A stretch of 64,000 bases of DNA from Ignavibacteria bacterium (GTDB lineage: Bacteria > Bacteroidota > Ignavibacteria > Kapaibacteriales > Kapaibacteriaceae). Below, in pieces: positions 27,159 through 35,848 of the stretch. The translations under genes and the position numbers were made by a program. The notes beneath the pieces are model-generated. The model had not been told where the DNA came from, ran no database searches, and was given only the letters and a program-made list of their open reading frames with translations. Location of the stretch: contig CP054181.1 in NCBI GenBank assembly GCA_015709655.1, positions 1,298,207 to 1,362,206 of the forward strand, given 5' to 3'. Position 1 is the stretch's first letter. Each line of letters opens with the position of its first letter.

Positions 27159-27422
27159 TGTTGTCTTGTTCACTACCTTTTGCTCCTGGACACACAGTGC
27201 GCTGTGTTGATATTCCAAGGGGTGCAAATTTGAATGATTCTATGTATCCAGTCCAAGAAAAATAGTTGATTGTTGTGCAGATTTTTTCCTTGCATTTCTC
27301 GGAATCGCTATAACATGCCACAGTTAAAAACACTTCCTGCGATTCCTCGATAAAATGGAGTAGGTCAAACATACGCCTGCCCTGATTAGCCGTATCTTCG
27401 CAGCCAAATCGGATCAACAGAG
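27159..27422. other. dnaA-tatC divergent intergenic region
   Basis: AT-richer than the flanking genes and must hold promoters for both directions. I see no consensus DnaA box (TTATCCACA or near variants) here, so it is not an obvious origin. A minus-strand reading frame (27142-27417) ending in a GTGA overlap with dnaA exists, but it has a TTG start, unusual composition and no recognisable content. Confidence 0.4.
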
Positions 27423-28175
27423 ATGGCAGAACAAGATAACGAAAAATCTGGTAGCGAGATGAGTTTCCTGGGGCATCTTGACGAGCTGCGCAGGCGCTTG
27501 TTTCGTGCCTTGTTATGGCTTATTGCCGGAACTGCGATTGCAGGATTCTTTCATGAGTGGATCATGAACGTGGCGCTACTGGGTCCGGCCGTCCGGTCGG
27601 GCATTCATTTACAGAATTTGCAGCCGTTCGGGCAAGCCTTTTTGTTGTTCAAAGTTGTGTTTTTTGCAGGGTTAATTCTATCGTTTCCGTTTATTGCCTG
27701 GCAGGTGTGGGGGTTTGTAGCACCCGGCCTGTATGCACATGAGCGTAAGTGGGCACGTTGGGTAACCGCATTAACTACTCTGTGTTTTTTGCTTGGGGTT
27801 GCCTTTGGCTATTTTGCCCTGATACCGAGTATGATGGATTATATCCATGCCATGCAAAATCCCAATATCGAGGACAATATTGCTGTTAACGACTATTTTT
27901 CGTTCTTTGTAAATATGATGCTTGCTTCGGGGTTGATTTTTGAGTTACCCATGGTAACGTGGGTAGTTTCCAGGATTGGTTTAATATCAGACAAAGTGAT
28001 GACAAAGTACCGTCGGCATGCCATTGTTGGAATCCTGGTCATTGCTGCCATTATTACGCCAACGCCCGACCCGATTACGCAGTTGATGGTTGCCATACCG
28101 CTGTACATTTTATACGAGATCAGTGTTGTGATTGCGCGGTTCAACTACCGAAAGCGGCAGGAGGCTGATGCCTGA
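27423..28175 (+). CDS. tatC: Sec-independent protein translocase TatC
   Basis: Core receptor of the twin-arginine translocase, binding RR signal peptides at the inner membrane. Six hydrophobic segments are visible. Conserved blocks are SFLGHLDELRRRLFRAL at the N-terminus (HLxELRxR, signal-peptide binding), GYFALIPSMM, YFSFFVNMMLASGLIFELP (with the key Glu) and IITPTPDPITQLMVAIPL near the C-terminus. Length 250 aa is typical. No tatA/tatB is in the window. A probable Tat substrate is encoded at 42242-43171. The last base is shared with the start codon of the prenyl synthase gene. Confidence 0.96.
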   Translation: MAEQDNEKSGSEMSFLGHLDELRRRLFRALLWLIAGTAIAGFFHEWIMNVALLGPAVRSGIHLQNLQPFGQAFLLFKVVFFAGLILSFPFIAWQVWGFVAPGLYAHERKWARWVTALTTLCFLLGVAFGYFALIPSMMDYIHAMQNPNIEDNIAVNDYFSFFVNMMLASGLIFELPMVTWVVSRIGLISDKVMTKYRRHAIVGILVIAAIITPTPDPITQLMVAIPLYILYEISVVIARFNYRKRQEADA

Positions 28176-29158
28176 TGTCTGTAGCCGTCCATAAAAATAT
28201 CAGCTCACTTATCTCAGGCGAGTTGAACGAGTTAGACACGTTTATCCGTGTGCATCTTAAGTCGAAGACGGCATTGCTGGATACCGTTATCCGGTATATT
28301 CTGCGGCAGCGTGGAAAGCGTGCAAGGCCTATGCTGGTATTTCTGAGTGCAGGTGCGGCTGGCGGGATTACGCACAGAGCAACCGTTGGTGCTGCGATGC
28401 TCGAGCTGTTGCACACGGCCACGCTGGTACATGATGATGTGGTTGACAACAGTGCTGAGCGGCGCGGCATAGCAAGCATCAATGCGATCTGGAAGAACAA
28501 GGTAGCCGTTCTTGCCGGCGACTACCTGTTATCACAGGGCTTGCTTCTGGCAATGCAAAACAACGAAACCGGTTTCCTGCACATCACGTCGAATGCTGTG
28601 CGACGGATGAGTGAAGGCGAACTACTGCAGATTCAGAAAAGCCGGCAGCGCACGATAACAGAAGACACGTACTTCCAGATTATCTCCGATAAAACAGCAT
28701 CGCTCATTTCGGCCTGCTGCGAAATCGGCGCTGTAAGCGCTTCAGCCTCACCCGAGGTTCAGCAGGCATTCTGCGATTTTGGTGAGCTGTTGGGCAGGGC
28801 CTTTCAGATTCGTGACGATGTACTGGATTATACCAGCAGGAGCACTATCCTTGGTAAGCCGGTGGGCAATGACATTACCGAGAACAAGATTACGCTGCCA
28901 CTGATTTATGCATGCAACAACGCAACCAGTTCCGAAGCCCGGGCAATGATCAAGCTGGTAAAAGGAAAGAATCCCGGTAAAAAGGAAGTCAGTACGGTCA
29001 TGAAGTTTGTTAACTTACATCAGGGTACGCAACAGGCTCAGGCAAAAGCCCATGAACTACAGGCCAAGGCTGTTCGTCTTCTTGATATACTGCCACCATC
29101 GTCATACAAGGAAGCATTGGTGGAGTTTTCTAAGTTTGCGGTTGAACGACCGTCATAA
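28175..29158 (+). CDS. Polyprenyl diphosphate synthase (IspB/HepT-type)
   Basis: All-trans prenyl chain synthase that condenses isopentenyl diphosphate units to make the side chain of menaquinone or a related lipid. First Asp-rich motif HDDVVDNSAERRG (D87, D88, D91), the upstream KRARPMLVFLSAGA block (Gly-x-Lys-Arg-x-Arg-Pro) and the second Asp-rich motif FQIRDDVLDYT are intact. Also present is the GNDITENKITLPLIYA segment. Length 327 aa fits medium/long-chain synthases; chain length cannot be told from the sequence alone. One-base overlap with tatC suggests an operon. Confidence 0.93.
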   Translation: MSVAVHKNISSLISGELNELDTFIRVHLKSKTALLDTVIRYILRQRGKRARPMLVFLSAGAAGGITHRATVGAAMLELLHTATLVHDDVVDNSAERRGIASINAIWKNKVAVLAGDYLLSQGLLLAMQNNETGFLHITSNAVRRMSEGELLQIQKSRQRTITEDTYFQIISDKTASLISACCEIGAVSASASPEVQQAFCDFGELLGRAFQIRDDVLDYTSRSTILGKPVGNDITENKITLPLIYACNNATSSEARAMIKLVKGKNPGKKEVSTVMKFVNLHQGTQQAQAKAHELQAKAVRLLDILPPSSYKEALVEFSKFAVERPS

Positions 29159-29174
29159 AACAGGAGAATGCATT

Positions 29175-29882
29175 ATGAATTCGTTTGATGTAAATACCCG
29201 GCCATTTGCTGCTGCCGTGGATGCCGATGCACTACGTACCTACGTGCAAAAAGTGTATGCGTGGATGATAGGGGGCTTACTCACAACGTCAGTCACCGCG
29301 TGGCTTGTTGCATCGAGTCCTGCCATCATCAGTGCCGTTTTTGGGACACCGCTCATTTGGGTGTTTATGCTGGCTCCCATCGCAATGGTGTGGATACTGG
29401 CATCCCGCGTTGACACGATGAAACCCAGCACCGCTGCCGGATTGTTTATTGCCTACTCACTGGTTAACGGAATTGCATTTGCCAGTATCTTCCTTGTGTA
29501 CGAGCTTGGCAGTATCTTCCAGGTGTTCTTCATTGCAGCAGGGATGTATGCTGCCGCCGCAGTGTACGGTTATACTACCAAACGCGATCTGACGGGGATG
29601 GGCTCGTTCCTGTTCATGGGCCTTATTGGAATTCTGATTGCCATGTTCGTAAACTGGTTTCTGAACAGCCCGGCAATTACCTGGGCTGTAAGTGTGATTG
29701 GCGTGCTAATCTTTACCGGGCTTACAGCCTACGATATGCAACGCATTAAGGAGCAGGCTATCGTGATGTATTCGGGCGACGCACTTGCATCGAAACGGGC
29801 AATTGTTGGTGCATTGTCACTCTACCTGAATTTCGTTAACCTGTTCCTGTTCCTGCTGCGCTTATTCGGCGACCGGCGATAA
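29175..29882 (+). CDS. Bax inhibitor-1/YccA family membrane protein
   Basis: Seven-segment inner-membrane protein of the BI-1/YccA/YbhL family (235 aa). Start chosen at ATG 29175 because AGGAGA lies seven bases upstream and the protein then begins like its relatives (an Ala/Asp-rich leader, then YVQKVYAWMIGGLLTTSVTAW). Family blocks: VNGIAFASIFLVYELGSIFQ, YGYTTKRDLTGMGSFLFMGL, TAYDMQRIKEQ (the conserved Asp) and the C-terminal ALSLYLNFVNLFLFLLRLFG. Members act as Ca2+/H+ leak channels or modulate membrane proteases. A longer frame beginning upstream at 29007 overlaps the prenyl synthase and is not used. Confidence 0.92.
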   Translation: MNSFDVNTRPFAAAVDADALRTYVQKVYAWMIGGLLTTSVTAWLVASSPAIISAVFGTPLIWVFMLAPIAMVWILASRVDTMKPSTAAGLFIAYSLVNGIAFASIFLVYELGSIFQVFFIAAGMYAAAAVYGYTTKRDLTGMGSFLFMGLIGILIAMFVNWFLNSPAITWAVSVIGVLIFTGLTAYDMQRIKEQAIVMYSGDALASKRAIVGALSLYLNFVNLFLFLLRLFGDRR

Positions 29883-29893
29883 TTTGGCTGTAC

Positions 29894-30832
29894 ATGGTAA
29901 CCATGGATACGTCCACACCGGTTGATATTGACCTTGCTCCCGAAGTGGTTCGATTGCTTGAGAGCGCAGAAACCAACCGCGCTTTAACTCTGGCCGCTCA
30001 GTGTGTAGAAACGTATCCTGAGTACATTGGTGGTTATATTCTGCTGGCCGATTGCTACCACGTACTTGGTCAGACCGAGGCAGCACGAATCATCCTTGAT
30101 GCGGCAGGCGCACTGTTCCCCGACCGGTTAATCGTGACCGAACGAATGCAGGGTCTGTCTGCCCGGCCGCACTGGCCCGTACCGCCAGAAGTGAAGGTGC
30201 CTGCTGACAATCCCGAAGAGGTGTACGGTTCTGCCACTGATGCTACTGAGGGATTGCACAGACAGCAGCCACAGGAAGTTGTGATCGAACACCATAGCCC
30301 CCTGAGGGATATCAAGAACTCCGATACCGTAAAAACTACTCAGGTATTCCCTCTCCGCGTTATCGAACTGGTACCGTCAGGTGGGGCCGACAGAAAGATC
30401 CGCAGTACAAACATGAGGCTGATTCCGGGTTTGGAATATACCTCGCTCCGGTTTGAGAGTACATCACTTCGCGACTACCACGCTGTACACTCACTCACCC
30501 AACCGCCGCCCTTCCGGGAATTCCATCCTCCACGGAATACGTCCGGCCGTTCGTCTGCAGCACCCCGGGAAGCCAGCCTTGAGCAGATGGCGGCCAAGCT
30601 TGGGAAGCTGCGGAGATCCAGATCCGGCAGCGATGAACCTGTTCCCGCTCCCGCGATAACTACCCCGCCCCCGGCTGTAGCTTCGATTACTCTTGCCGGT
30701 ATTTACATGCAACAGCAGAACTACGATGCCGCGCTGGCCATGCTGCAGTTACTTGTCCCCAAATCCCAGGAACAACAAAAACGTATTACCGACTTGATTG
30801 CGGAATGTAAGCAACGCCTTTCATCATCATAA
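29894..30832 (+). CDS. TPR-like protein with long low-complexity middle (312 aa)
   Basis: Family not recognised by name. The N-terminal ~85 residues contain helix pairs like tetratricopeptide repeats (LTLAAQCVETYPEYIGGYIL, then ADCYHVLGQTEAARIILD). The C-terminus has another (LAGIYMQQQNYDAALAMLQLL). Between them lie about 180 Pro/Ser/Arg-rich residues, probably disordered. No signal peptide or membrane segment, so likely cytoplasmic and involved in protein-protein contacts. It sits 11 bases after the BI-1 gene and 12 before the LptF/G permease gene. Confidence 0.7.
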   Translation: MVTMDTSTPVDIDLAPEVVRLLESAETNRALTLAAQCVETYPEYIGGYILLADCYHVLGQTEAARIILDAAGALFPDRLIVTERMQGLSARPHWPVPPEVKVPADNPEEVYGSATDATEGLHRQQPQEVVIEHHSPLRDIKNSDTVKTTQVFPLRVIELVPSGGADRKIRSTNMRLIPGLEYTSLRFESTSLRDYHAVHSLTQPPPFREFHPPRNTSGRSSAAPREASLEQMAAKLGKLRRSRSGSDEPVPAPAITTPPPAVASITLAGIYMQQQNYDAALAMLQLLVPKSQEQQKRITDLIAECKQRLSSS

Positions 30833-30844
30833 TTCTGTTTATTA

Positions 30845-32122
30845 ATGATCCTGTGGCGTTATATCGTAAAGGCTCATCTCGGCCCGTTTATCTTTGGCAC
30901 TGTAGTAATCATTTTTCTGTTTCTGACGCAGTTCCTGATGAAGTGGCTTGGCGACCTGACAAGTAAGGGGCTTGATAATGCTACAATTATTGAGTTTATT
31001 GTTCTGAATATCTCGTGGATTTTGGTCCTTGCCATTCCAATTGGCGTGCTGTTTGCAACAGTCATGGCGTTTGGTTCGCTGAGCAGTACGGCCGAAGTCA
31101 CAGTGATGAAGGCAAGCGGGATGGGCCTGTTCAGGATGATGATGCCGGTTCTTATCCTGGGAACTGCCATGTGGTGGTTTACATTTTGGTACACCGACAA
31201 CATTTTGCCGGATACAAATCACCGCCTAAGCAGCATGATGAGCGATATACAGCGTCTGAAGCCAACGTTTGCAATTGAGGCAGGAAAATTTAGTACCGAT
31301 ATTGATGGTTTTACGATTCTTGCTCGCAACCTTACACCGGCGGGCGAAATGCTCAACGTGACGATTTACGATCACTCACGCTCTGATCGGCTGAATATCG
31401 TTAGTGCTGATACCGGCAGGCTGGCTTTCTCGCCCTCGCTAACAAAGCTGGTGCTGGATTTGCACAATGGCGAAGTGCATCAGAGTTTTAGGAACGCACC
31501 GGATGATTACCGGATTATTCAGTTCCGGAAGCACCAGATGACGATGCCTGCAGACCAATTCTTCCTGGAGCGGTCAGATATGAGCTCTTCGTCGAGAGGC
31601 GAGCGCGAAATGCGCATCTCTGATATGCAGCGCATTGTTAACCGCTCTGACAGCGCAATAGCTGTGTCACAGGCAACTACCGACTCACTGTGGAAAATGC
31701 AGTTTGCCGTGCCGGGTTCAGAGCTCACGGCACCACCGTCAAAAACAGAGGCTATCAACCGCGCTGCAACGTTTATCAGCACGTCACGTGTTGCACTCGA
31801 GGGCGAAGCTAATCGTGCGGCCTCGGAACAAGAAACCATAAACCGCTACGAGGTAGAAATCCACAAGAAGTACGCCATACCATTTGCATGCCTGCTGTTT
31901 GTTCTGGTTGGATGCCCGCTTGGTATCTTAACCAAGGGAGGCAATTTTGGACTCTCGGCTGCTATTTGCCTGGTGTGCTACATAGCGTACTGGATGGCGC
32001 TGATGGGTGGCGAAACTCTGGCAGACCGTGGACTTATCCAACCAATGATTGCAATGTGGCTTGGGAACGGCATCTTCCTTGCCGTTGGAAGCGCTGCAAC
32101 GTACGTTGTTAACAATCGGTAA
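30845..32122 (+). CDS. LptF/LptG-family permease
   Basis: Inner-membrane permease of the LPS export ABC complex (LptB2FG). Three hydrophobic segments in the N-terminal ~120 residues and three near the C-terminus (FACLLFVLVGCPLGIL, GLSAAICLVCYIAYWM, then the last at about 400-420) flank a periplasmic beta-jellyroll region (about 130-330). The N-terminal MILWRYIVKAHLGPFIFGT, the VPIGVLFATVMAFGSLSSTAEVTVMKASG-like cytoplasmic loop (coupling helix region) and GNFGLSAAI are typical. Length 425 aa is somewhat above the E. coli proteins because of a Glu/Ser-rich insertion before the last segments. F or G cannot be assigned from this gene alone. Confidence 0.9.
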   Translation: MILWRYIVKAHLGPFIFGTVVIIFLFLTQFLMKWLGDLTSKGLDNATIIEFIVLNISWILVLAIPIGVLFATVMAFGSLSSTAEVTVMKASGMGLFRMMMPVLILGTAMWWFTFWYTDNILPDTNHRLSSMMSDIQRLKPTFAIEAGKFSTDIDGFTILARNLTPAGEMLNVTIYDHSRSDRLNIVSADTGRLAFSPSLTKLVLDLHNGEVHQSFRNAPDDYRIIQFRKHQMTMPADQFFLERSDMSSSSRGEREMRISDMQRIVNRSDSAIAVSQATTDSLWKMQFAVPGSELTAPPSKTEAINRAATFISTSRVALEGEANRAASEQETINRYEVEIHKKYAIPFACLLFVLVGCPLGILTKGGNFGLSAAICLVCYIAYWMALMGGETLADRGLIQPMIAMWLGNGIFLAVGSAATYVVNNR

Positions 32123-32132
32123 CAAGCAACGA

Positions 32133-34679
32133 CTATCTGCTGACGACCATTATTGACTGCGTGGCGTACAGCGGAGTTCTGAAGGTTATTCCATACAGTC
32201 CCCCCGGCCATCGCGATACATCAACAACTGAAATATGCGCCTCCGGCTGACTACCCTGCTTGCTGAAAATAAATTTATCTACTTCCTGTCCGAGCGTATT
32301 GGTAACCACCAACTCATACTTGCCAGGTGCCGATAACTCAACGTTAATAACTGCCTGCTCAGAAGCGGGATTCGGGGAAATGGTGGCTGCCATCGATGCA
32401 TACATCCGGATTTGCCTTCCATCCTGGAAGCAGACCGGAGAAACCTGCAGTGAACCGTTGGTTATACTGGTGATGGGCACCTGAAAAATATCCTGATATT
32501 TAACGTCGGACACGATAAACGGCGAGTGTCGGACGTGACTGCTAAGAATTGTTCCGATAACAGTGGTTAAGAGTGTTTGTGGCCCCCTGATATCAACCGA
32601 GTCAAACTGCACCGTAAGCGTCCGCCGGTTTGCAACCACATCAATAATGTCACCGATAATAACACCGGTAGTAACCATCGAAGGAGCAAAGACGCGGGAA
32701 TCAAACGATATGTTTAGCTGCATTCTGGTAGCAGGTAACACAAGCGTGTCCGGCGTTAGCCGTACATACACAGGCATACCAAAACCGGTAGAGCCCACCA
32801 GACCTGTTGTATCGGGCATGCTGTACTTGGCGTACACCAGATTCATCGTAGCCTTTACGGTTATTTTTCCGGTGTCGGGGCATGGGCTAACAATCGACAC
32901 ATACAGCGTATCAAGATAATCAGTTTCTTTCGATGTGAACAAGCGCACAACAACATCAAGGGTACCGCCTGCCGGAATGGTAACCGGATATCCCAGGGGT
33001 GCTATTACTGCAATATCAAATCCCTGTGAAATCCTGCTTATTTCAATCGGTTCGTCATCGGTATTAACAAATTGTACTGTTCGAATGTAGTTGCGCTTAT
33101 AATCAACCGTACCGTAGTCCAGAACAGCATCCAAATTGTATTGTGGACTGTTTTCCCAGGCTTTCACTGATGCCGACGTAAAGGTGCATCCGCTTGGGTC
33201 AGTAGCAACAACACTGTAGTCACCGGGAGTATTTACCGTTATTACGCGGGTTGTATCGCCATTATTCCACCGATATTTTATGAAGCCCGAACTGGCTGAA
33301 ATATCAACCGTTTGAGTTCCGCAAAACGGACCTCCACCCCAGACGTCCAGACCAAGACTAATTGGTTGTTTCCAGGCAAGACCAACGGTAACGATTCCAT
33401 CCTTTCCATTTTCAGCACCCCACGATGTCCCGGTAAATCCGTGATTCTTGCCCAGGTTGAGTCCTGCAAGGCCACCGGAGACATCGGTAACCAGATTTGT
33501 CAGTGTGCGTTTTGTGATTATCGCGCCGCCACCACCACCGCCACCCGGCCCATGTGGGTTATATCTGGAGAGCACATCACCACTCTTGCCACCACGCGCC
33601 TGCACATATAGCGTGGAAGCAACCGAATCGATATCAAGAACAACAGTGCCGCCGGCACCGCCGCCACCCGTACCGTCACCCTGAACATCATCCGGAGAGC
33701 TACCCGACTTTCCGCCATTAGCCGAAATCGTATGATTCTGACCATGCACCGTACCTGCTTTGATTACCACAAGTCCGCCACCATTGCCGCCGGCAGAACC
33801 TTTTAAGTCGTTCTGCTGACCACCGCCTCCTCCACCACCTAATACAAATCGTAAAGACCGTGGGAGCGAATCCACTGCAAAGCCCGGTAAACCTCCAACA
33901 TCCCAGTTCTGCGGTCGGTTGTGTTCGGATGACCAGCCTCCCTTTCCGCCGCTTCCGCCGTTTCCACCACCGCCACCGCCGGCATTGGTACCGTTGCCGC
34001 CACCACCACCTGTAGCCATGCAACCGCGACCGGCAATCGGATACGTCCATTTTGACCTTGCTATGCCCTCACCTTTTTCTCCGGAGGCACCGGTAAGCCA
34101 ATTGTACAAGTAGCCGGTTTTATTCATGGCGGTAATTCGTGCTGAAGCATTCCCGCCAACAAACCCCATCTCTGAAACCGAGACATCAGCATCCAAATAA
34201 AGGTTGTTGCTAACCGAGAGTACCAGTACTCCGCCTGTGCGTCCGTTCCAGGGCGGAGCTGAAAGTTTATCGGTAATCCTGGCATTTGTGTATTGCGGAA
34301 CACGGATAAGCTGAACCAGACCTGCCGGATCGTATAGGTTGGCAATGCGTGTTGTAAACACTACTCTGTCCGGTCCAACCGATCCGATTGTTAAAAACTC
34401 ACATGTGCCTGCACCATGAGTGCTTAATATCGTTCCAAATGTAGAGTCATCCGACGTGCGTATCTCAGCCCCCTTCATCTGAATAATAAAAACCAGATCA
34501 CCGGGCCGCAAACCGTCTGTAGAGCTTAATACAACTGTACTGTCGCACGGAATAATATCAACTACCGAGACATATTGATTAATCGTCCCGCTAATGGGGG
34601 TCTGGGCATGGCAATGCATTCCGAAAAGAATTCCGAAAACAAAAAGCCAGATACTGTAATGTCGAATCGTTTGTGTCAC
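32133..34679 (-). CDS. Glycine-rich surface protein with T9SS sorting domain (848 aa)
   Basis: Signal peptide (hydrophobic IWLFVFGILFGMHCHA), then a beta-rich head. A large glycine-rich region (about 205-400) has long Gly runs alternating with short beta segments such as LVVIKAGTVHG and TVVLDIDSVASTLYVQARGG. A cohesin/CARDB-like middle follows, and the last ~80 residues form a T9SS type A domain (ISPNPASEQAVINVEL, then WPGGLYGITF). Looks like an extracellular structural or adhesive protein; no enzymatic motif seen. It converges on the LptF/G gene with ten bases between stops and is divergent from the LD-carboxypeptidase gene across an unusual intergenic region. Confidence 0.85.
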   Translation of the reverse strand: MTQTIRHYSIWLFVFGILFGMHCHAQTPISGTINQYVSVVDIIPCDSTVVLSSTDGLRPGDLVFIIQMKGAEIRTSDDSTFGTILSTHGAGTCEFLTIGSVGPDRVVFTTRIANLYDPAGLVQLIRVPQYTNARITDKLSAPPWNGRTGGVLVLSVSNNLYLDADVSVSEMGFVGGNASARITAMNKTGYLYNWLTGASGEKGEGIARSKWTYPIAGRGCMATGGGGGNGTNAGGGGGGNGGSGGKGGWSSEHNRPQNWDVGGLPGFAVDSLPRSLRFVLGGGGGGGQQNDLKGSAGGNGGGLVVIKAGTVHGQNHTISANGGKSGSSPDDVQGDGTGGGGAGGTVVLDIDSVASTLYVQARGGKSGDVLSRYNPHGPGGGGGGGAIITKRTLTNLVTDVSGGLAGLNLGKNHGFTGTSWGAENGKDGIVTVGLAWKQPISLGLDVWGGGPFCGTQTVDISASSGFIKYRWNNGDTTRVITVNTPGDYSVVATDPSGCTFTSASVKAWENSPQYNLDAVLDYGTVDYKRNYIRTVQFVNTDDEPIEISRISQGFDIAVIAPLGYPVTIPAGGTLDVVVRLFTSKETDYLDTLYVSIVSPCPDTGKITVKATMNLVYAKYSMPDTTGLVGSTGFGMPVYVRLTPDTLVLPATRMQLNISFDSRVFAPSMVTTGVIIGDIIDVVANRRTLTVQFDSVDIRGPQTLLTTVIGTILSSHVRHSPFIVSDVKYQDIFQVPITSITNGSLQVSPVCFQDGRQIRMYASMAATISPNPASEQAVINVELSAPGKYELVVTNTLGQEVDKFIFSKQGSQPEAHISVVDVSRWPGGLYGITFRTPLYATQSIMVVSR

Positions 34680-34909
34680 TCTTAAAATCCGTACCCCTAA
34701 ATATGGGGCAGTCTCCCTTCCAAAACCTATGCCAATTAGGGTACGGAATAAGCAATTTTACGGAATAGTTGTGTAAGTAACGTGGTACCAATATGTTAAC
34801 GCAGCATTATCCACAAAAGATTCATTAAAATGTTGGTAATCTGTTACAGAATCAGTATAGTTTTCCACAGGAATTAGTGTTATTTCCTCACTTATGCAGA
34901 TTTTTGGCC
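34680..34909. other. AT-rich intergenic region with DnaA box and short iterons
   Basis: Between divergent genes. It contains a perfect consensus DnaA box, TTATCCACA (34807-34815), and a close variant, TTTTCCACA (34861-34869). TACGGAATA occurs twice as a direct repeat (34742-34750 and 34759-34767), and its core appears inverted at 34688-34693, part of the perfect 9-bp inverted pair TCCGTACCC/GGGTACGGA (34688-34696, 34739-34747). The stretch is visibly AT-richer than its neighbours. It may be an origin element, a DnaA-controlled promoter region, or both. The GTG at 34877 and ATG at 34894 within it are not the best start for the downstream gene. Confidence 0.45.
34807..34815 (+). promoter_or_regulatory. 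Consensus DnaA box
   Basis: TTATCCACA, the full E. coli-type consensus, in an intergenic stretch. A second near match lies 54 bases downstream. Confidence 0.5.
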
Positions 34910-35848
34910 ATGCAAACGATTTTGCCGAAGAAGCTGGTGCCCGGTGCAACGATTGGGATTATCGCTCCTGCGTCGCCACAGCGTGATACCAAACGGTTAG
35001 AGCGCGGAATTTCGTATTTGGAACGGTTGGGTTTCAGGGTTGTATGCGGCGAGAATCTTCATAGCAGGCATGGTGGATATCTGGCAGGCACCGATGATGA
35101 GCGGGTGGCAGATCTTCATTCGATGTTTGCCGACCGGCGTGTTGACGCTGTTTTTTGCTCGCGCGGAGGATATGGGTCAGGACGGCTTCTACCGCTGATA
35201 AACTTTGATATTATTAAGAAAAACCCTAAAATATTCGTTGGGTTTTCTGATATCACTGCACTGCAGCTGGCAATATTTGCCCGAACCGGATTAATAACGT
35301 TTAGTGGTGCGATGCCAAGTGTTGATATGGCGGATGGTTTCGATCCGTTTGCAGAAGAGTGGTTTTGGCGTGTATTGCAATCGGCGAAACCTCTGGGCGT
35401 AATCAGACAGCCTAAACCCAAGAAGGTAATAAAGGGTGGAGCAGCTACCGGCTACCTGATACCGGCAAATCTTAGTGTCCTTTGCAGCATAATTGGCTCG
35501 GGTTTTCTGCCCAAATGGAACGATAAAATTTTGCTTTTGGAAGACATCGCTGAGGAAACGTACCGGATTGACAGGATGCTCACGCAGCTACGATTAGCGG
35601 GAATACTGGGCAGTATTCAGGGATTGGCCACTGGGTACTGGAGCCAGTCTGCGTCTGACCGCAGTACGCCACACCGTGATGTTCACGAAATGATATCTGA
35701 AAACGCTGGTGTGGTGAACGGTCCGGTTGTGAGGAATATCTGTTACGGACACGAGAAGAAGAAACTTACAGTTCCTGTTGGTATTCGGGCGAAGCTTTCT
35801 GCAAGGGGGCTCGGGTTAACCTTCCTGAGTGCTGCCGTACAGGCGTAA
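34910..35848 (+). CDS. ldcA: LD-carboxypeptidase (peptidase family S66)
   Basis: Removes the terminal D-alanine from tetrapeptides released from peptidoglycan, so that the tripeptide can be recycled; cytoplasmic. With the start at ATG 34910 the nucleophile is Ser113 in VGFSDITALQ. The glutamate lies in LLLEDIAEETYRIDRML and the catalytic histidine in CYGHEKKKLTVPVG, matching the Ser-Glu-His triad of LdcA. Length 312 aa is normal. The gene converges with a GlcNAc-kinase-like gene, their 3' ends overlapping by 33 bases, which puts two wall-recycling functions side by side. Confidence 0.91.
   Translation: MQTILPKKLVPGATIGIIAPASPQRDTKRLERGISYLERLGFRVVCGENLHSRHGGYLAGTDDERVADLHSMFADRRVDAVFCSRGGYGSGRLLPLINFDIIKKNPKIFVGFSDITALQLAIFARTGLITFSGAMPSVDMADGFDPFAEEWFWRVLQSAKPLGVIRQPKPKKVIKGGAATGYLIPANLSVLCSIIGSGFLPKWNDKILLLEDIAEETYRIDRMLTQLRLAGILGSIQGLATGYWSQSASDRSTPHRDVHEMISENAGVVNGPVVRNICYGHEKKKLTVPVGIRAKLSARGLGLTFLSAAVQA

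Noticed and set aside
27142-27417. 91-aa minus-strand frame ending in GTGA overlap with dnaA
   Set aside because: TTG start, Cys-rich unusual composition, no recognisable content; its end simply covers the dnaA Shine-Dalgarno. A 76-residue version from an internal ATG is possible but unsupported.
29007-29174. Upstream extension of the Bax-inhibitor gene
   Set aside because: It overlaps the prenyl synthase in another frame; the ATG at 29175 has a proper Shine-Dalgarno and matches the family start.
33440-34110. Plus-strand proline-rich and minus-strand Arg/Trp-rich frames
   Set aside because: Shadows of the glycine-rich segment of the 848-aa protein.
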